Positions 6,049 to 7,175 of a stretch of DNA of 7,175 nucleotides are shown here, piece by piece (position 1 is the first letter of the stretch; every line of letters starts with the position of its first letter). The stretch covers positions 1 through 7,175 of the forward strand of contig CAKJYB010000063.1 in assembly GCA_918241715.1 (NCBI GenBank). Direction: 5' to 3'. Below the pieces are notes generated by a model. That model was not told the DNA's origin. It made no database searches and saw nothing but the letters and a program-made list of their open reading frames with translations. The position numbers and the translations under genes are program-made. Source of the DNA: Clostridiales bacterium. Lineage in GTDB: Bacteria > Bacillota > Clostridia > Christensenellales > UBA1242.

Positions 6049-7175
6049 ATGGAAGACAAAAAATATGTTATTAACATTGCCGGAAAAGACGTAACTTTTG
6101 AAACGGGCAAATATTGTGGACAATCAAACGGAACATGTATGGTAAGATGTGGAGACACGGTTGTTATGGTAAACGTAACAATGTCAGACGCACCAAAGCC
6201 AGGCATTGACTTTTTCCCACTTTCTGTTGAATATCAAGAAAAAATGTATTCAGTAGGGAAGATTCCTGGGGGATTTAAAAAGAGAGAAGGAAAGCCAAGC
6301 GACAAAGCTATTTTGGTTTCAAGACTTATCGACAGACCACTTCGTCCACTCTTTCCAAAGGGATTTTTCAATGACGTTGTTGTTGTTGCAACAGCACTTT
6401 CTATTGACCCAGATGTAAATCCAGAGCCACTTGCAATGCTTGGTTCTTCATTTGCATTGTCAATTTCTGACATTCCATTCCTTGGACCAACGGGTGCAGT
6501 TGCTGTTGGACTTGTTGATGGAAAATTTGTTATCAACCCAGACCAAGAACAGAGAGAAAGAAGCGAACTTAACCTTACGGTTAGTGGAACAGACGAAGCT
6601 GTTTTGATGATTGAAGGTGGAGCAAACGAAATCCCAGAAGCGCAATTCTTGGACGCAATCATGTTTGCACATGAAGAAATCAAAAAGATTGTAAAGAGAC
6701 TTAAAGAAATCAAGGCAGAAATCGGAAAGCCAGTAAATCCAAAAGTAACTTACTACACAATCCCTGAAGATTTGGAAAAGGCAGTAAGAGAATATGCCGA
6801 CAAGAAATACGACTATGTTTTGGAAGAATTTGACAGACATGAAAGAGAAAAGAGAGAAGAAGAAGCAAAAGCCGATATTCTTGAACACTTTGCTGAAGTT
6901 TATCCAGAACAAACAAGAGAAATCAACGACGTATTATACAAAATTAAGAAAGAAAAAGTTAGAGCAAAGATTTTGTATAAGGGCGTAAGACCAGACGGAA
7001 GAAAACTTGAAGAAATCAGACCAATTTGGTGTGAAGTTGGACTTTTGCCAAGAGTTCATGGCTCTGCTGTGTTTACACGTGGAGAAACTCAAGTTTTGTC
7101 AGCACTTACACTTGGAACGGTTTCTGACGTTCAAAAACTTGAAGGGCTTGACGACGAAGAAGTAAACAGATATGT
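6049..7175 (+). CDS. pnp: Polynucleotide phosphorylase (PNPase), 3' end outside window
   Basis: PNPase is a trimeric phosphorolytic 3'->5' exoribonuclease (RNA + phosphate to nucleoside diphosphates) of the RNA degradation machinery. The frame opens at the ATG at 6049, preceded by AGGAGA at 6038-6043, and stays open to the window edge, giving 375 residues of a protein usually about 700 long. The first RNase PH-like domain (about 10-210) has the hallmark FFPLSVEYQEK, VGKIPGGFKKREG (70-81) and SRLIDRPLRPLFP (91-103). The all-alpha linker domain, rich in Glu/Lys/Arg, spans about 235-310. The second RNase PH domain begins with GVRPDGRKLEEIRP (312-325) and GLLPRVHGSAVFTRGETQ (331-348). The catalytic aspartates of this second domain and the KH and S1 RNA-binding domains lie beyond the window. 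The RNA-contacting loop corresponding to FFRR in E. coli reads FKKR (76-79). It is probably co-transcribed with rpsO through the leaky terminator. Confidence 0.97.
   Translation, partial: MEDKKYVINIAGKDVTFETGKYCGQSNGTCMVRCGDTVVMVNVTMSDAPKPGIDFFPLSVEYQEKMYSVGKIPGGFKKREGKPSDKAILVSRLIDRPLRPLFPKGFFNDVVVVATALSIDPDVNPEPLAMLGSSFALSISDIPFLGPTGAVAVGLVDGKFVINPDQEQRERSELNLTVSGTDEAVLMIEGGANEIPEAQFLDAIMFAHEEIKKIVKRLKEIKAEIGKPVNPKVTYYTIPEDLEKAVREYADKKYDYVLEEFDRHEREKREEEAKADILEHFAEVYPEQTREINDVLYKIKKEKVRAKILYKGVRPDGRKLEEIRPIWCEVGLLPRVHGSAVFTRGETQVLSALTLGTVSDVQKLEGLDDEEVNRY

Noticed and set aside
6377..6391. GTT tandem run in pnp as a possible repeat
   Set aside because: It encodes a Val-rich beta strand (VVVV) that PNPase tolerates at this position; too short to be a meaningful microsatellite.
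6234..6912. Reverse-strand open frames of about 150-159 codons inside pnp
   Set aside because: They are antisense to strongly conserved PNPase motifs, low in complexity (Ser/Phe/Leu-rich), and have no convincing ribosome binding site or family resemblance.

Overview
The window reads as a piece of ordinary chromosome from an AT-rich bacterium, most likely a low-GC Bacillota member of clostridial type. The reasons are: the HemZ family and its linkage to recJ and relA (a clostridial gene order as I recall it), the Bacillota-like C-terminal extension of RecJ, strong GGAGG-type ribosome binding sites, heavy use of AGA (Arg) and CTT (Leu) codons, and TGA used as a stop codon (it ends recJ). All five genes are on the + strand. 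No mobile element, CRISPR array, tRNA or rRNA was seen.

Layout. Positions 1-5601 hold a very tight three-gene unit: recJ (5' end cut off by the window), a long RelA/SpoT homologue (relA) overlapping it by 4 nt, and hemZ overlapping relA by 1 nt. Positions 5602-5731 are a non-coding stretch with a near-consensus extended -10 promoter and an ~80-nt leader that can fold in mutually exclusive ways, one of which would hide the rpsO ribosome binding site. Then come rpsO (ribosomal protein S15), a short intrinsic terminator/attenuator hairpin, and pnp (polynucleotide phosphorylase; 3' end cut off by the window, about the first half present). The rpsO-terminator-pnp arrangement is the classic one seen in many bacteria.

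Function. RecJ degrades single-stranded DNA during repair. The RelA homologue makes (p)ppGpp on stalled ribosomes. HemZ is a radical-SAM enzyme related to anaerobic coproporphyrinogen dehydrogenase. S15 is an early-binding 30S protein, and PNPase degrades RNA 3'->5'. The most notable point is the RelA homologue. Its (p)ppGpp hydrolase (HD) domain has lost the metal-binding residues I can align, while its synthetase domain is intact and carries the RXKD signature usually found in bifunctional, hydrolase-competent enzymes rather than the EXDD of synthetase-only RelA. The second point of interest is the rpsO leader, a good candidate for S15 autoregulation. I do not see a wholly undescribed system here.
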